Shown here in pieces: positions 35,652-45,270 of a stretch of 64,000 nucleotides of DNA; position 1 is the first letter of the stretch; every line of letters starts with the position of its first letter. The stretch spans positions 215,884 to 279,883 of the forward strand of contig NZ_WASP01000010.1 of NCBI RefSeq assembly GCF_009712225.1, in the 5' to 3' direction. The DNA comes from Desulfovibrio sp. (lineage in GTDB: Bacteria > Desulfobacterota > Desulfovibrionia > Desulfovibrionales > Desulfovibrionaceae). Below the pieces are notes generated by a model that was not told the origin of the DNA, did not search any database, and saw only the letters and a list, made by a program, of their open reading frames with translations. The translations under genes were made by a program, and so were the position numbers.

Positions 35652-36731
35652 TTACAACAAAGATTGAATGGTTTTTAGTGCTCGCTGTGCTGCACAACCA
35701 TCCCATAGAGGAATTGAGGGGGCAACCGGGGGGCGCCGGGTGCTTGCAAGCACTTCTGGCAGTAAGGCCGCGTTCAATAGCTGGTTTGTGCCAGAGGTAA
35801 TCGTTATGGGCCGTTCAGTATTCTCACGTAATGTAAGGCAGGGTATCCCCAAAAAGCTGGTTTCCTCCTGAACGCCGCCAGAATCGGTAACTACGGCATC
35901 AGCTCCAAACAGTAGCCGCATGAACGTGCAATACGGCAGAGGCGCAGTTACTTTAATGGAGGGACAGGAAAGAATTTTTGAAAATAAGCCGAACTGCTCC
36001 AGTCGATTGCGCGTTCTGGGGTGCAATGGAAAGACAAGATTTTTTTGCGTGGCGCATTTAAGCAGGGCATCACAAAGCTCTTTCAACGTTGTTTGGCTAT
36101 CGACATTGGAGGGGCGGTGCAGTGTAACAAGAGCATATGGCTTGTTTGCTATATCCAAGTCAGCAGGCAAGGATGTTTTTTCTATGCAGGGGCGCAGCAA
36201 TGTTAGGGTGTCAATCATTATATTGCCAATTTTATGTATCTTATCCTTTGCAACTCCCTCATTAAGAAGGTTTTTGTCTGCGTCAGATGATGGAGTCCAA
36301 AGAATGTCGCAGATACTGTCTGTGACAATACGATTAATTTCTTCAGGCATGGAGCGGTCAAAAGATCGTAGACCAGCCTCCAGGTGTGCGGTGCGGATGC
36401 CAAGCTTAACTGCGGCCAAGGCCGCTGCCGGGGTTGCATTAACATCGCCGCAAACGATTACCAGGTCTGGCCGTTCTGAGAGCAATACGCGTTCATACGC
36501 CTCGAGCACGCGTCCCGTCTGCTGTCCATGTGTTGTGCCAGCTATGCCCAAATTGATGTGCGGAGTGGGGAGCCCCAACTCTGCAAAGAAGACATCAGAC
36601 ATGGCATAATCATAGTGTTGCCCGGTATGAATGAGCGATATATCAGCCCAGCTCTGTTTGCTAAGTGCGCGCCATAATGGGGCGGCCTTCATAAAGTTTG
36701 GGCGAGCAGCAACAACAATATGGATATGCAT
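35652..36731 (-). CDS. wecB: UDP-N-acetylglucosamine 2-epimerase
   Basis: A 359-residue non-hydrolysing epimerase that converts UDP-GlcNAc to UDP-ManNAc. Recognisable family blocks are ARPNFMKAAPLWRAL, HTGQHYDYAMSD, VCGDVNATPAAALAA, HLEAGLRSFDRSMPEEINR, LVTLHRPSNVD and TDSGGVQEET, followed by LRENTERPIT and the usual C-terminal end. All key residues appear intact. It is the last gene of the upstream half of the glycan cluster and supplies N-acetylmannosamine for the glycan. Five bases separate it from the methyltransferase upstream. Confidence 0.95.
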   Translation of the reverse strand: MHIHIVVAARPNFMKAAPLWRALSKQSWADISLIHTGQHYDYAMSDVFFAELGLPTPHINLGIAGTTHGQQTGRVLEAYERVLLSERPDLVIVCGDVNATPAAALAAVKLGIRTAHLEAGLRSFDRSMPEEINRIVTDSICDILWTPSSDADKNLLNEGVAKDKIHKIGNIMIDTLTLLRPCIEKTSLPADLDIANKPYALVTLHRPSNVDSQTTLKELCDALLKCATQKNLVFPLHPRTRNRLEQFGLFSKILSCPSIKVTAPLPYCTFMRLLFGADAVVTDSGGVQEETSFLGIPCLTLRENTERPITITSGTNQLLNAALLPEVLASTRRPPVAPSIPLWDGCAAQRALKTIQSLL

Positions 36732-36736
36732 AAAAA

Positions 36737-37627
36737 CTACCTTAAGGCATGTGCAATAACGTATAGAGACGAAGCCTGGCCGGGAATAAAAATCTTGCCA
36801 ACACGCTCAAACAAGTCATCTACCCATTTGTATTGTCGAATTCTACCATCAAGTGACCAATCTGGTGGCCCCCAGCCCATATGGTGCACAGATGTGATTG
36901 TAAAACCCGTTTCAGCAAGTCTTTCTGTGATGATCTTGGATGTATAAAAATGTACATGATCTGTGGTGCGCAATGATTCTGGATCCCGCTTGTATGCCAG
37001 TTGCCACCACCAGCATCCCTCATTGGGGACGCCCAGTATCAGCAACCCTCCAGGCTTCAGCACCCTGCGCACTTCGTGGAGTGCTGCGATGTCGTCCGGG
37101 ATATGTTCCAAAACATGGTTAAAAAAAATACAGTCCATACTGGCATCGGCAACTGGATACTGTAAAATATTTCCTAAAAAACAACGGGCTGATGGAACGC
37201 GATGCTTTGTTCTTGCTAGCCTGACCATATTATAATCACTGGCACACAGTTGAGAGGCAAATTCCTGTAGCCAGAGAGTATTATTGCCGTCTCCGCATCC
37301 TAAATCAAGCAACATTGAAAATCGTTCTCTTTTAGCATTGCATTCTGAGCGCAACACCGATTGAACGTATTCTCGCCGTTTGCGCAGGTGGTGGCGCCAT
37401 GGGCTACCTTGCTCCGGGGGCTGTTCGTCTTGATACCATATGGGTTTTACCAGGCGGGCAGTTTCCATGTCCGCTTCATGTCTACTCGCATCAGGTACGC
37501 ACAGTGGCATGCCATTGATTATAGGGTAATGCCCTTTGCAAGATGAACACACAAGCGCACCGGAGGATTCCGTGAGCTGGTTCTTACAGATGGGACAGCG
37601 CAGCCAAGGCCATGTTTTAGTGAACAT
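36737..37627 (-). CDS. SAM-dependent methyltransferase with N-terminal zinc-ribbon
   Basis: A 296-residue protein (start ATG 37627; ATG 37636 is possible). An N-terminal Trm112-like zinc ribbon has two CxxC pairs (RCPICKNQL and VCSSCKGHYP). A class-I methyltransferase domain follows: LLDLGCGDGNNTLWL, FFNHVLEHIPDD and EVRRVLKPGGLLILGVPNEGCWWW. This architecture is common in sugar-methylating enzymes of glycan clusters. It overlaps the upstream GT4 stop by a few bases. Confidence 0.88.
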   Translation of the reverse strand: MFTKTWPWLRCPICKNQLTESSGALVCSSCKGHYPIINGMPLCVPDASRHEADMETARLVKPIWYQDEQPPEQGSPWRHHLRKRREYVQSVLRSECNAKRERFSMLLDLGCGDGNNTLWLQEFASQLCASDYNMVRLARTKHRVPSARCFLGNILQYPVADASMDCIFFNHVLEHIPDDIAALHEVRRVLKPGGLLILGVPNEGCWWWQLAYKRDPESLRTTDHVHFYTSKIITERLAETGFTITSVHHMGWGPPDWSLDGRIRQYKWVDDLFERVGKIFIPGQASSLYVIAHALR

Positions 37628-38798
37628 GTTCTTCACTCAGCATTTGCTTATAAACGTTTACGTATGCCGCTTCTGCAACAGCTGGATCCCAATGTTTGCG
37701 GGCATGGGAGAACGCTCGTTTTCCCAGTGCCTCTCTGGCAACATCGTTTTCTATTATCTGTTGCATGGCGCTGCGGTAGCTTTCCGGGGTATTATCCACA
37801 AACTGTACAAAATCTGCATCGACAAGCTCAGGCACGGGCAATCCTTTGCGCCGGTTTATGATCAGCGGCAGCCCCGTTAATAAAGCCTCCAGCACAGATT
37901 TATTGAGTTCATAGTATTCTGTATGCACAACAAATGCGTCCTGTTGTGGCAGCATTTTGCAGAGATCGTCATTATGGATAGCAGGACAAAAAACAACACG
38001 ATCTGAAATGGATAGCTGATTTGCCAGTGATTCCAGTCTATTTCTGGCTGGCCCATCTCCAACAATTGTCAGTTTGGCGTCTGGCAGGTCCACCATAGCT
38101 TTAAGAATGTTTGTTGGGTCTTTTTCAGTAAAGAGGCGCCCCACGCAAATAAAATGGAATGTTTTACCTGCCGAGTAGTTTTCTTTTTTTTGCAAATTAT
38201 AACAATTCAGTATGTTATAGCACACCTTGATTCGATTTTCAGAAATTTTATGGCGCTGCAAGTAGGAAAGGACAGGCTTATACACGGGCAAAATGTAGCT
38301 TGCATGTGATAGTGCCTGATGCTCTAGGTATTCATAAAAAGCATTGTGCCGCTGTTCCTGTGGTGATTGGGGGGCTGCATACCGCGCCACGGTATTCACA
38401 TCTGGATTAATATGCAAAGATATGCAGTAGGGCACGCCAAGTTCTTTCTTGATGCGCGATGCCAAATAGGCATTCCAGTCCGCACTGTGACAACGGATCA
38501 TGTCCGGTTGAATGCGGCGGGCAATTTCAACCCCTCCCCGTGCCCAGCGGCGCAAACGCCACGAGTCAAGCACGGGAAGACGCGCAGCAGGAAGGGAATA
38601 ATCACAAGGGTAATTGTGCAGAAAAAGTTTGGCCTTGCCGACTGTTCGTTGCATGGCCTCTTTATCTGGTGCGTCGTCATTGGTCATGAGGATGTGCACT
38701 TCATCCGCAATTTCGCCAGGATTATAGTAAAGTGGCTGGTACTCACCCTTAGTAAGTATGTCTGAAAGCCTATCTGGCACAATAACAAGCAGGCGCAT
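37617..38798 (-). CDS. Glycosyltransferase family 4
   Basis: A 393-residue GT-B-fold enzyme starting at ATG 38798 (MRLLVIVPDRL), two bases after the upstream methyltransferase stop. The C-terminal donor-binding lobe shows VGRLFTEKDPTNILKAM and the E-x7-E region (VVHTEYYELNKSVLEALLTGLPLIINRRKG). There is no signal or membrane segment. It adds a sugar to the growing chain in the cytoplasm. Confidence 0.88.
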   Translation of the reverse strand: MRLLVIVPDRLSDILTKGEYQPLYYNPGEIADEVHILMTNDDAPDKEAMQRTVGKAKLFLHNYPCDYSLPAARLPVLDSWRLRRWARGGVEIARRIQPDMIRCHSADWNAYLASRIKKELGVPYCISLHINPDVNTVARYAAPQSPQEQRHNAFYEYLEHQALSHASYILPVYKPVLSYLQRHKISENRIKVCYNILNCYNLQKKENYSAGKTFHFICVGRLFTEKDPTNILKAMVDLPDAKLTIVGDGPARNRLESLANQLSISDRVVFCPAIHNDDLCKMLPQQDAFVVHTEYYELNKSVLEALLTGLPLIINRRKGLPVPELVDADFVQFVDNTPESYRSAMQQIIENDVAREALGKRAFSHARKHWDPAVAEAAYVNVYKQMLSEEHVH

Positions 38799-38799
38799 G

Positions 38800-39621
38800 C
38801 TAAGAATCCTTTGTAGCGATAAGACAGATAGATTGTTTGAATGGGAAATAAAATCTTGCAAAATTACAGATAGACGAAACTGATAATCTGGGTGCCACAG
38901 AGTAATTTAACCCAGAAAAATCCATGAAGGAAAATTTCAATCTGTGCAGCATTTGCAAAACGCCCCAATTTGTCACAGTGACGATTCCGTTCAAGAAATA
39001 TTCTGGGTTTCTACCAAGTTTCACGCATTTATTCACGAAACGACTTGCAAAGCAGAAGTCAACCGGGGACCAAGGCAGGTGATAATGAGCCTCATCTCGC
39101 CATGCAAAATAATTGGGGCAAATGATAAAAAGTTTTCCGCCAGGTTTAAGCAGGCTGTGGCATTTTTGAAACAGTTTTGAAGTGTCAGGAATGTGTTCAA
39201 CCACATTCCACAGTGTTATGGCATCAAATGTAGGAACGTCATCATTTATCTCATCTGCAGATGCAATACGAAAAACTGCTTCTGCCGGGGCGGTGGGGCA
39301 AAGGCGACCAAGCCGTTTTCTGGCGATCTCTACTTCAAAAGCCGCAGGTTCTATCCCAAAAGCATCATAACTATGTGCACGTGCAGCCAGAACAAATGTT
39401 CCAAAGCCGCACCCGATATCCAGTATTTTAGATTTTTCCGGTACCTGCTGTAACAAAAGCTCAATCAACGATTCTGAAGATTCAAACCCCACATAACTTA
39501 TAAAATGGTTTTCGATTGATTGAGGAGAAAATACACCATCGTACAAGTCAGTAAGATATCGAATTATCGTGTCACGTTCATCGACTGTAAGTGTATTCAG
39601 GTAGGGATCTTGATCAAACAT
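38800..39621 (-). CDS. SAM-dependent methyltransferase
   Basis: A 273-residue class-I methyltransferase (ATG 39621, GGAG upstream). Motif I is ILDIGCGFGTFVLAAR, motif II reads FGIEPAAFEVEIA, and the post-motif NVVEHIPDTSKLFQKCHSLLKPGGKLFIICPN is complete. The C-terminal part (from about 175) is less conserved and contains a DEAHYHLPWSP stretch similar to methyltransferases of O-antigen clusters. It may add the terminal methyl cap that sets chain length, which is an inference from the neighbouring ABC exporter. Confidence 0.88.
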   Translation of the reverse strand: MFDQDPYLNTLTVDERDTIIRYLTDLYDGVFSPQSIENHFISYVGFESSESLIELLLQQVPEKSKILDIGCGFGTFVLAARAHSYDAFGIEPAAFEVEIARKRLGRLCPTAPAEAVFRIASADEINDDVPTFDAITLWNVVEHIPDTSKLFQKCHSLLKPGGKLFIICPNYFAWRDEAHYHLPWSPVDFCFASRFVNKCVKLGRNPEYFLNGIVTVTNWGVLQMLHRLKFSFMDFSGLNYSVAPRLSVSSICNFARFYFPFKQSICLIATKDS

Positions 39622-39636
39622 CAATACTCCAGCATG

Positions 39637-40656
39637 TTAGCGGCCTTGAGACGCAGAAAATGCCTTCCGTCCTCGTACCAAGTCGCGTAACCGATTAATT
39701 CGATCTTCAAAATATTTTACCATCAGAGCTGATATGCCAATAGAAGTAAGCAATGAACTTAGAAAAAATGGGATGGTAAAAGGAGGAATACCCACTGCAG
39801 CCAATAGCTGGCCTATGAAGTAATGAACAAGAAAGAGGGGGTATGCAATGTCCCCCAAAAACTTATCAGCCTTTACTAAAGCCTGTCTGCCTAGGGGGGC
39901 TGAGAAATTTTCAAAAGAAAACGATCTTAATACTATAATCATAGCCCCGCTAGCGAATGCCCCTATATACATTATTGAAGGATATATCTTCAAGCTGAAA
40001 TAGCTTAAAATATACCATGAAAATATAAGTAGTGATAAAATTACTATAGAATATACCAGTTTGTATTTGCGAATCTGACGCGAAGAATAGTTGACAAAAG
40101 CCCCAAGAGAAAAGCAAAGCTGGCCTTGTGCAAGGCGAGTTATGTGTTCGTTTGTATCAAATCCTAAGAAATACACGGCTGCTAACAACGGCACACTTAA
40201 AATAAAACCCAGGCGAGCCATCTTAAAATCTAGCGGAATAAGACCAATGACTATGTAAAACAACAATTCGATTGTCAAAGACCACGCTGGTGGAACAAAT
40301 ATATTATCGTAACTATACAGGTTAAAAAGGGTAATATTGGCAAATACAGCTGACAGATCTGACGTCAGCACCATTTGTGATATTAATACTTTTGAAGGAA
40401 AAAACATTAAAAAAAGACATGACGACAACAACACAAGCCAATACGTCGGATAGATGCGTAATACTCTGTTTGTTATATATTTAAAAAAGCCACTCCATGT
40501 TCTTCCATATGTTGCATCAATGCTCTTAGCCATTAGATACCCGCTTAAAACAAAGAAACATGACACAGCTTGAGCGCCTGTTTTGTACATTGTAGGCTCC
40601 AACAAGTGAGATGCGACTACAAGCAAAGAAAGGAAAAAGCGGTAGATGCCAAACAT
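39637..40656 (-). CDS. Acyltransferase family 3 (OafA-like) membrane protein
   Basis: A 339-residue membrane acyltransferase with about ten hydrophobic segments. The N-terminus reads MFGIYRFFLSLLVVASHLLEP, with the histidine of the family's R-x10-H motif, and is followed by FFVLSGYLM and RVLRIYPTYW. The substrate is usually an O-acetyl group transferred to the glycan on the periplasmic side. The base composition of this gene is more A+T-rich than its flanks. Confidence 0.9.
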   Translation of the reverse strand: MFGIYRFFLSLLVVASHLLEPTMYKTGAQAVSCFFVLSGYLMAKSIDATYGRTWSGFFKYITNRVLRIYPTYWLVLLSSCLFLMFFPSKVLISQMVLTSDLSAVFANITLFNLYSYDNIFVPPAWSLTIELLFYIVIGLIPLDFKMARLGFILSVPLLAAVYFLGFDTNEHITRLAQGQLCFSLGAFVNYSSRQIRKYKLVYSIVILSLLIFSWYILSYFSLKIYPSIMYIGAFASGAMIIVLRSFSFENFSAPLGRQALVKADKFLGDIAYPLFLVHYFIGQLLAAVGIPPFTIPFFLSSLLTSIGISALMVKYFEDRINRLRDLVRGRKAFSASQGR

Positions 40657-40865
40657 TTGTGCTAGCTTTGATATATAAGCTGTTTGTATTGTATTTCTAT
40701 CATTTATTCTTCTCGCAGTTTCATACTATTTTTTTGCTTTGTTATGAAAATTAACATCTCTTTGAATATCAATTAATTTGAGTCAAAATATCTAGAATGG
40801 ACGACAATACATAACTAATTAAAGAAACGAGATTTTTCCTTATTGTTACTTGCAACTACATAGCG

Positions 40866-41639
40866 TCAATTGCCTCTCTTTTGGCATACCACCAGATGCC
40901 TAAAGGCCAATCTCCATAGCATGGGGGCCGAACTCAACCACTCGTCAAGCATCCTCCCCCGCCACCGAACTTTTAGCCAATCATTCCATTTGGGGTGTAA
41001 TAATGGCCATAAAAATTTTGGCTTACCTGCCCATAGGGGAAGAAATTGAAAACTTCTGTGTTCCAAAACATCAAAACCTGCATCATGTAGTATGGCCATC
41101 TGCTTTTCAATCTTATCTGCTGTATTTTGTGCATATCCGTCTTCACGTTCATAATACCTACAGCAGAAAGTATTGAGTGAACGCTTATTGCCCAAGTCTA
41201 AAATAGCTATACCATTAGGCCTAATATGGTTTGACAGACTTGTGCAAAACCCCGAAAAATCTGTTATATAGTATAGACATGAAAAGGAGTATGCACAGTC
41301 CACCAGAGATGGCAGCTCAAAGCTGTTACATATATCCGAGGTGAAGAATTGTATATTCGAGTAGCCTTGCGCAAATTGTGCATTGGCAAACTCCACAAAC
41401 CTTTCAGAAAAATCTACTCCCAACAAAGTTCCAGCCTTGCCTTGAAAGTATGCCAATGTGGCTCCATTCCCGCATCCAAGGTCTAATAATGTGGATGTGG
41501 GATTGATATATTTTGCAACGAGATTTACTTTCTCAAGTAGTTGCTTGTGGGCATAGAGATTCGAATCAATAATATCATGTATATTTGCAGAAATAGTTTT
41601 TGGCTGATATAATTCTGATTTTTTGTATGGCGATTCCAT
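40866..41639 (-). CDS. SAM-dependent methyltransferase
   Basis: A 257-residue class-I methyltransferase: LLDLGCGNGATLAYFQG (motif I), GVDFSERFVEFANAQFA (motif II) and the YSFSCLYYI and NGIAILDLGN regions. It starts at ATG 41639, five bases after the upstream fusion gene's stop. The tail WRGRMLDEWLSSAPMLWRLAFRHLVVCQK suits a peripheral membrane protein. It is followed by a 209-bp gap before the acyltransferase. Confidence 0.88.
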   Translation of the reverse strand: MESPYKKSELYQPKTISANIHDIIDSNLYAHKQLLEKVNLVAKYINPTSTLLDLGCGNGATLAYFQGKAGTLLGVDFSERFVEFANAQFAQGYSNIQFFTSDICNSFELPSLVDCAYSFSCLYYITDFSGFCTSLSNHIRPNGIAILDLGNKRSLNTFCCRYYEREDGYAQNTADKIEKQMAILHDAGFDVLEHRSFQFLPLWAGKPKFLWPLLHPKWNDWLKVRWRGRMLDEWLSSAPMLWRLAFRHLVVCQKRGN

Positions 41640-41643
41640 TGTG

Positions 41644-43998
41644 TTAGCTGTCTCCTGCCAATTGTAAGGATTTCAAGACATGTTTTATGCGCTCAATTTC
41701 CCTTGGCCGTAAATTGGGTCGCACTGGAATATTATAAACCATGCCCGAAAAAACTTCAGATAAATTCGTAGGCCCTTGCGATTCACACTGTGCATTGAAC
41801 CTTACATGAAGAGCTGTATACATTCCTTCAAGCTGTATCCTTGATGTAGAAAAGCGGCTAAAAAAAACATCTCTATAGCGTTCTGTCTTCATTATGCACG
41901 TGAATTTGGTGTGTGTGTGGTTAGACACATCCTGCACAAGTGCCTTATCTTTATCTATATAATCTAAAAAAATCTGGGTACTTTGTGTTCTTTTTTCAAT
42001 TATTTCTGGGGATTTTTGTGTTTGTGCATGCAAGAGCAAAGCATCAACAAGCGATATCTGTTGAAGAATATATTGATTCCCATTATATATTGAGCCAATG
42101 CGCTCTCCAACAATTCTTGCGCCAGGGAAAAAATATTTTAGTAATATGGATATTAGACGAATAGTCGCAATGCCATTTTTTTCATATTTCATGCCAGACT
42201 TTATATTTTTCAGACATTTTGCATAGTTGCAACTAAAAACGAGGCCACCTGCTGTTGCAGATATGTTTTTACCAATTCCAAAAGAAAATATTGCAAAATC
42301 ATCATCCAATATGTGCAAGTCAGGGCTGTATGCTTGGCAATAGTCAGCAATCCACGCCACTCCTGCTTCTTGAACTGCGCACCGCAAAGAAGTTATTTCT
42401 GGAAGTGCGCCGCACGTATAAGTAAAAATACACGCCAGCACATTACTATCTAAGCACTTTTTGATCACATCACTATCTGGCAACAAATCTTGATCACAAT
42501 CCACGAAAACTGGTGTAAGGCCACATTTTATAATGGGGTCGTATACCCCCCTACACGCGTAACTCGGGAGAATTACTTTCTTCTTCTGTGGAAAAGTTTC
42601 TGCAAGAGCACGTAATGCGCATTCAAGTGCGCCACGACCAGAACTCGTTAAAACAATCTGGCTGTCTGCGCTTAGGTGCCACTGACTTGAAAAAACCTTG
42701 GCAATATTGGATCTGGCTTTTCGGTATTTCGCAATACTTGCAAGGCTTACTATTTCTTCTTTACCCCAAAATGGTTTGATAAATTGAATTTCAGGGGGCG
42801 ACTTCAAGCGACTGTATACAGACTTTACCAGCCTGTAGCCTCGCCACAATGCTGTTGCCAAACATTCGGTTGTTTGCTTGCCAACACATGCTTCAACTCG
42901 CCTTTTCGCCAAGCGAAGACAGTCTTTTAAGTGTCTCTTCACACTTAGTGGAGGAGCGATTTCTTCGAGCTGTGTGACCTCGTGCCAGGTTTTTTGACAA
43001 CGGAATGTGCGGTGATCATTACCGCCAAATTTGGTTTTAAAAACGGTTAGCCCAAATCGCTTGTTCTGCCCCCAATTATCGACTTTGGCGTCATAAAATA
43101 TCTCACCGCATTCATACCAGCGCACTCCGGTGCGTTTGGCACCAAGCAGGGCACCCCAAAACAGAAGGTAGTTTGCCCCATTCTCCAACGCTTCTGGGTT
43201 ACTGCACCCCGTATGAAAAGTGGCACCTTCGCCTAGTAACGCAGTGTTATGATAGGCAAGGGGTTCACCATGGGCATCGCGGCAGACCCAAAGGCGAGAA
43301 TAACCGGCGGGCGCGCAATGCTGGGCAATACCTTCAAAATAGGCTTTGGGGTGCGGTGTCACTCCTGTGCGCTCATAGGTTGCAATATGCAAATTATAAT
43401 AATTGTCCAGTTCTTCAAGCCAGTCGCACCAGTGAACAGTAAGGCCTGCGGCCTGTGCCTTTTTAATGGCCTGTTTAGAAGTTTTAGCAAGGGATTGCCA
43501 GAGAAACTGTTCCTCATGGCTAAGGTCTATAACACGTGACACGCCAGATAAATCGTTAAAACCATATACAATCCATGGGTTTACTCCCCAGCTGGCTGCA
43601 ATTGATGTTCGTGTCACCGGGAGGACAGCAAAAGACAAGCTATGGGCACCACGTGAGTGCGCCAAACCTTCAGCATGTTCAAGCAGGGCAGCAATAACAT
43701 CCTTACGCTTTTTGGGGGTAACGCCTGCAACCGCCACGGGGCCGCTCGCTCCCCACCCGCTGGAAGACATTACTTGAGCTTGGGGTGAATATTGTAGTGG
43801 GAGCACCCCTACTAGTAGACCGCCCTCATAAAGCCCAAAGCTAAAATCTTCAAAACCCCACGCCCCAACCCCCATGATCACGTCATGCCACGCACTTGTA
43901 GACCAGGCAAAGCCGTCAGGGGATGATGCCACAAGAGAATCCCATGATTCAGGGGAAATATCTGCAAAGGGCACTACTTTGTATGTCGAGTTCAACAT
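41644..43998 (-). CDS. Fusion: FemAB-like GNAT acyltransferase and DegT-type aminotransferase
   Basis: A single 784-residue frame with two domains. Residues about 1-340 are a FemAB-like (lipid II glycyltransferase/GNAT_acetyltr_2) tandem fold: WSTSAWHDVIMGVGA, YNLHIATYERTGVTPHPKAYFE, LAYHNTALLGEGATFHTGCS and a C-terminal NKRFGLTVFKTKFGG. Residues about 400-780 are a DegT/DnrJ/EryC1 (AHBA synthase) PLP aminotransferase with LTSSGRGALECALRAL, YACRGVYDPI and FAIFSFGIGKNISATAGGLVFS, where the lysine of GKNIS is the expected Schiff-base residue. The frame runs through both without a stop or a start between. The pair would make an amino sugar and N-acylate it with an activated amino acid. Confidence 0.88.
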   Translation of the reverse strand: MLNSTYKVVPFADISPESWDSLVASSPDGFAWSTSAWHDVIMGVGAWGFEDFSFGLYEGGLLVGVLPLQYSPQAQVMSSSGWGASGPVAVAGVTPKKRKDVIAALLEHAEGLAHSRGAHSLSFAVLPVTRTSIAASWGVNPWIVYGFNDLSGVSRVIDLSHEEQFLWQSLAKTSKQAIKKAQAAGLTVHWCDWLEELDNYYNLHIATYERTGVTPHPKAYFEGIAQHCAPAGYSRLWVCRDAHGEPLAYHNTALLGEGATFHTGCSNPEALENGANYLLFWGALLGAKRTGVRWYECGEIFYDAKVDNWGQNKRFGLTVFKTKFGGNDHRTFRCQKTWHEVTQLEEIAPPLSVKRHLKDCLRLAKRRVEACVGKQTTECLATALWRGYRLVKSVYSRLKSPPEIQFIKPFWGKEEIVSLASIAKYRKARSNIAKVFSSQWHLSADSQIVLTSSGRGALECALRALAETFPQKKKVILPSYACRGVYDPIIKCGLTPVFVDCDQDLLPDSDVIKKCLDSNVLACIFTYTCGALPEITSLRCAVQEAGVAWIADYCQAYSPDLHILDDDFAIFSFGIGKNISATAGGLVFSCNYAKCLKNIKSGMKYEKNGIATIRLISILLKYFFPGARIVGERIGSIYNGNQYILQQISLVDALLLHAQTQKSPEIIEKRTQSTQIFLDYIDKDKALVQDVSNHTHTKFTCIMKTERYRDVFFSRFSTSRIQLEGMYTALHVRFNAQCESQGPTNLSEVFSGMVYNIPVRPNLRPREIERIKHVLKSLQLAGDS

Positions 43999-44010
43999 TG
44001 GAAATGACCA

Positions 44011-45270
44011 CTATACCTGTTGCCAGCGGCTTTTGTGAACTGCACCTTGAGTTGAATTGATGCCAATACCACCTATAAAATCGGACTTTTGCACATAAAA
44101 ATTCAGAGCGACAACGCAATCTATACTGCAATATGTCTGCAATGATCCTGCGCAGTGCCCAAAATCAAGTCCAAGCGAATACTTTCCCTCCCCCAATCGC
44201 AAATCTTCGACATAGCACTCAACTGTTCCTGATTGTGATATTGCGGATAAATCACTATTATGCGTGCTATTAATTGTTGTTGCTCTTTCACCCCATTCAT
44301 TTATTATAAACAATTCAAATATTGGGAAAGAAGTATTGCAACCTTCATAATCTATTCTTACGCGAAAAGGCTTGCCAATTTCAAATGTTGTGGAAGGATC
44401 GCCATGGGCATTCAAAAGTTGAACACGAGTCAGAATGTTTTTTGATGCATGTTCCCAGCGAGTTGTGGTGCGCAAGTCTGCCTCAGAAGAAAGTTCCGTT
44501 GGCAGTTCATTCATATGTTGAATAATTTTCAAATATTCCTGCATGACAGGAAGTATTTCTCCTATGTGAGTGAGCTTGCCCTGCTGAAGCATTAGCCCTG
44601 AGGTACACAACTGAGATACGGCACGAACGTTATGACTTACAAACAGAATGGTTCTGCCGTCATTCACTAGCTGCTGCATGTTTTTACGCGCCTTGTTTTG
44701 AAAGGCTGCATCACCCACTGCCAGCACTTCATCCAATATAAGAACATCGCAACGCAGCATACTGGCAACTGCGTAGGCAAGGCGAACATACATGCCTGAC
44801 GAATAGCGTTTCACCGGAACATCAATAAATTCTTCAATTCCAGAAAAATCTACAATTTCATCAAAGTGTGCCTTTATTTCTGCCTTGGGGATGCCCAGCA
44901 GCACGCCATTCATGAAAACGTTATCCCTACCAGACATGTCTGGGTGAAACCCTGTGCCCACTTCCAACAGAGAGCCTACCCTGCCTCGCAGCACGGCTCG
45001 CCCCGTTGTTGGCGGTGTTACCCCTGTAAGAATCTTGAGAAGAGTACTTTTGCCAGATCCATTTTTCCCCATTATCCCCAGTATCTGCCCTTGTGGAACC
45101 TCAAAGGACACATCTTTCAAAGCCCAAAAATAATCTTCCTCAGCATCGCTGCGGATAATGCCCATATTTTTAAGGTGCGCACGAATACTTTTTTTACCCG
45201 CCAATGAACGCTGCGGTGTGTAATATCGTTTGCCCAGCCCTTCTACAACGACTACGGAATTATTGGACAT
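44011..45270 (-). CDS. wzt: Wzt-type ATPase of glycan ABC exporter
   Basis: A 419-residue ATPase of the O-antigen exporter (Wzt). The ABC domain has Walker A GKNGSGKST, the Q-loop region LLEVGTGFHPDMSGRDNVFMNG, signature YSSGMYVRLAYAV and Walker B VLILDEVLAVGD. A C-terminal extension (about 260-419) is a typical Wzt glycan-binding beta-domain (GKPFRVRIDYEGCN, GEGKYSLGLDFG). Such a domain recognises the modified chain end before export. The start ATG 45270 overlaps the permease by 11 bases. Confidence 0.92.
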   Translation of the reverse strand: MSNNSVVVVEGLGKRYYTPQRSLAGKKSIRAHLKNMGIIRSDAEEDYFWALKDVSFEVPQGQILGIMGKNGSGKSTLLKILTGVTPPTTGRAVLRGRVGSLLEVGTGFHPDMSGRDNVFMNGVLLGIPKAEIKAHFDEIVDFSGIEEFIDVPVKRYSSGMYVRLAYAVASMLRCDVLILDEVLAVGDAAFQNKARKNMQQLVNDGRTILFVSHNVRAVSQLCTSGLMLQQGKLTHIGEILPVMQEYLKIIQHMNELPTELSSEADLRTTTRWEHASKNILTRVQLLNAHGDPSTTFEIGKPFRVRIDYEGCNTSFPIFELFIINEWGERATTINSTHNSDLSAISQSGTVECYVEDLRLGEGKYSLGLDFGHCAGSLQTYCSIDCVVALNFYVQKSDFIGGIGINSTQGAVHKSRWQQV

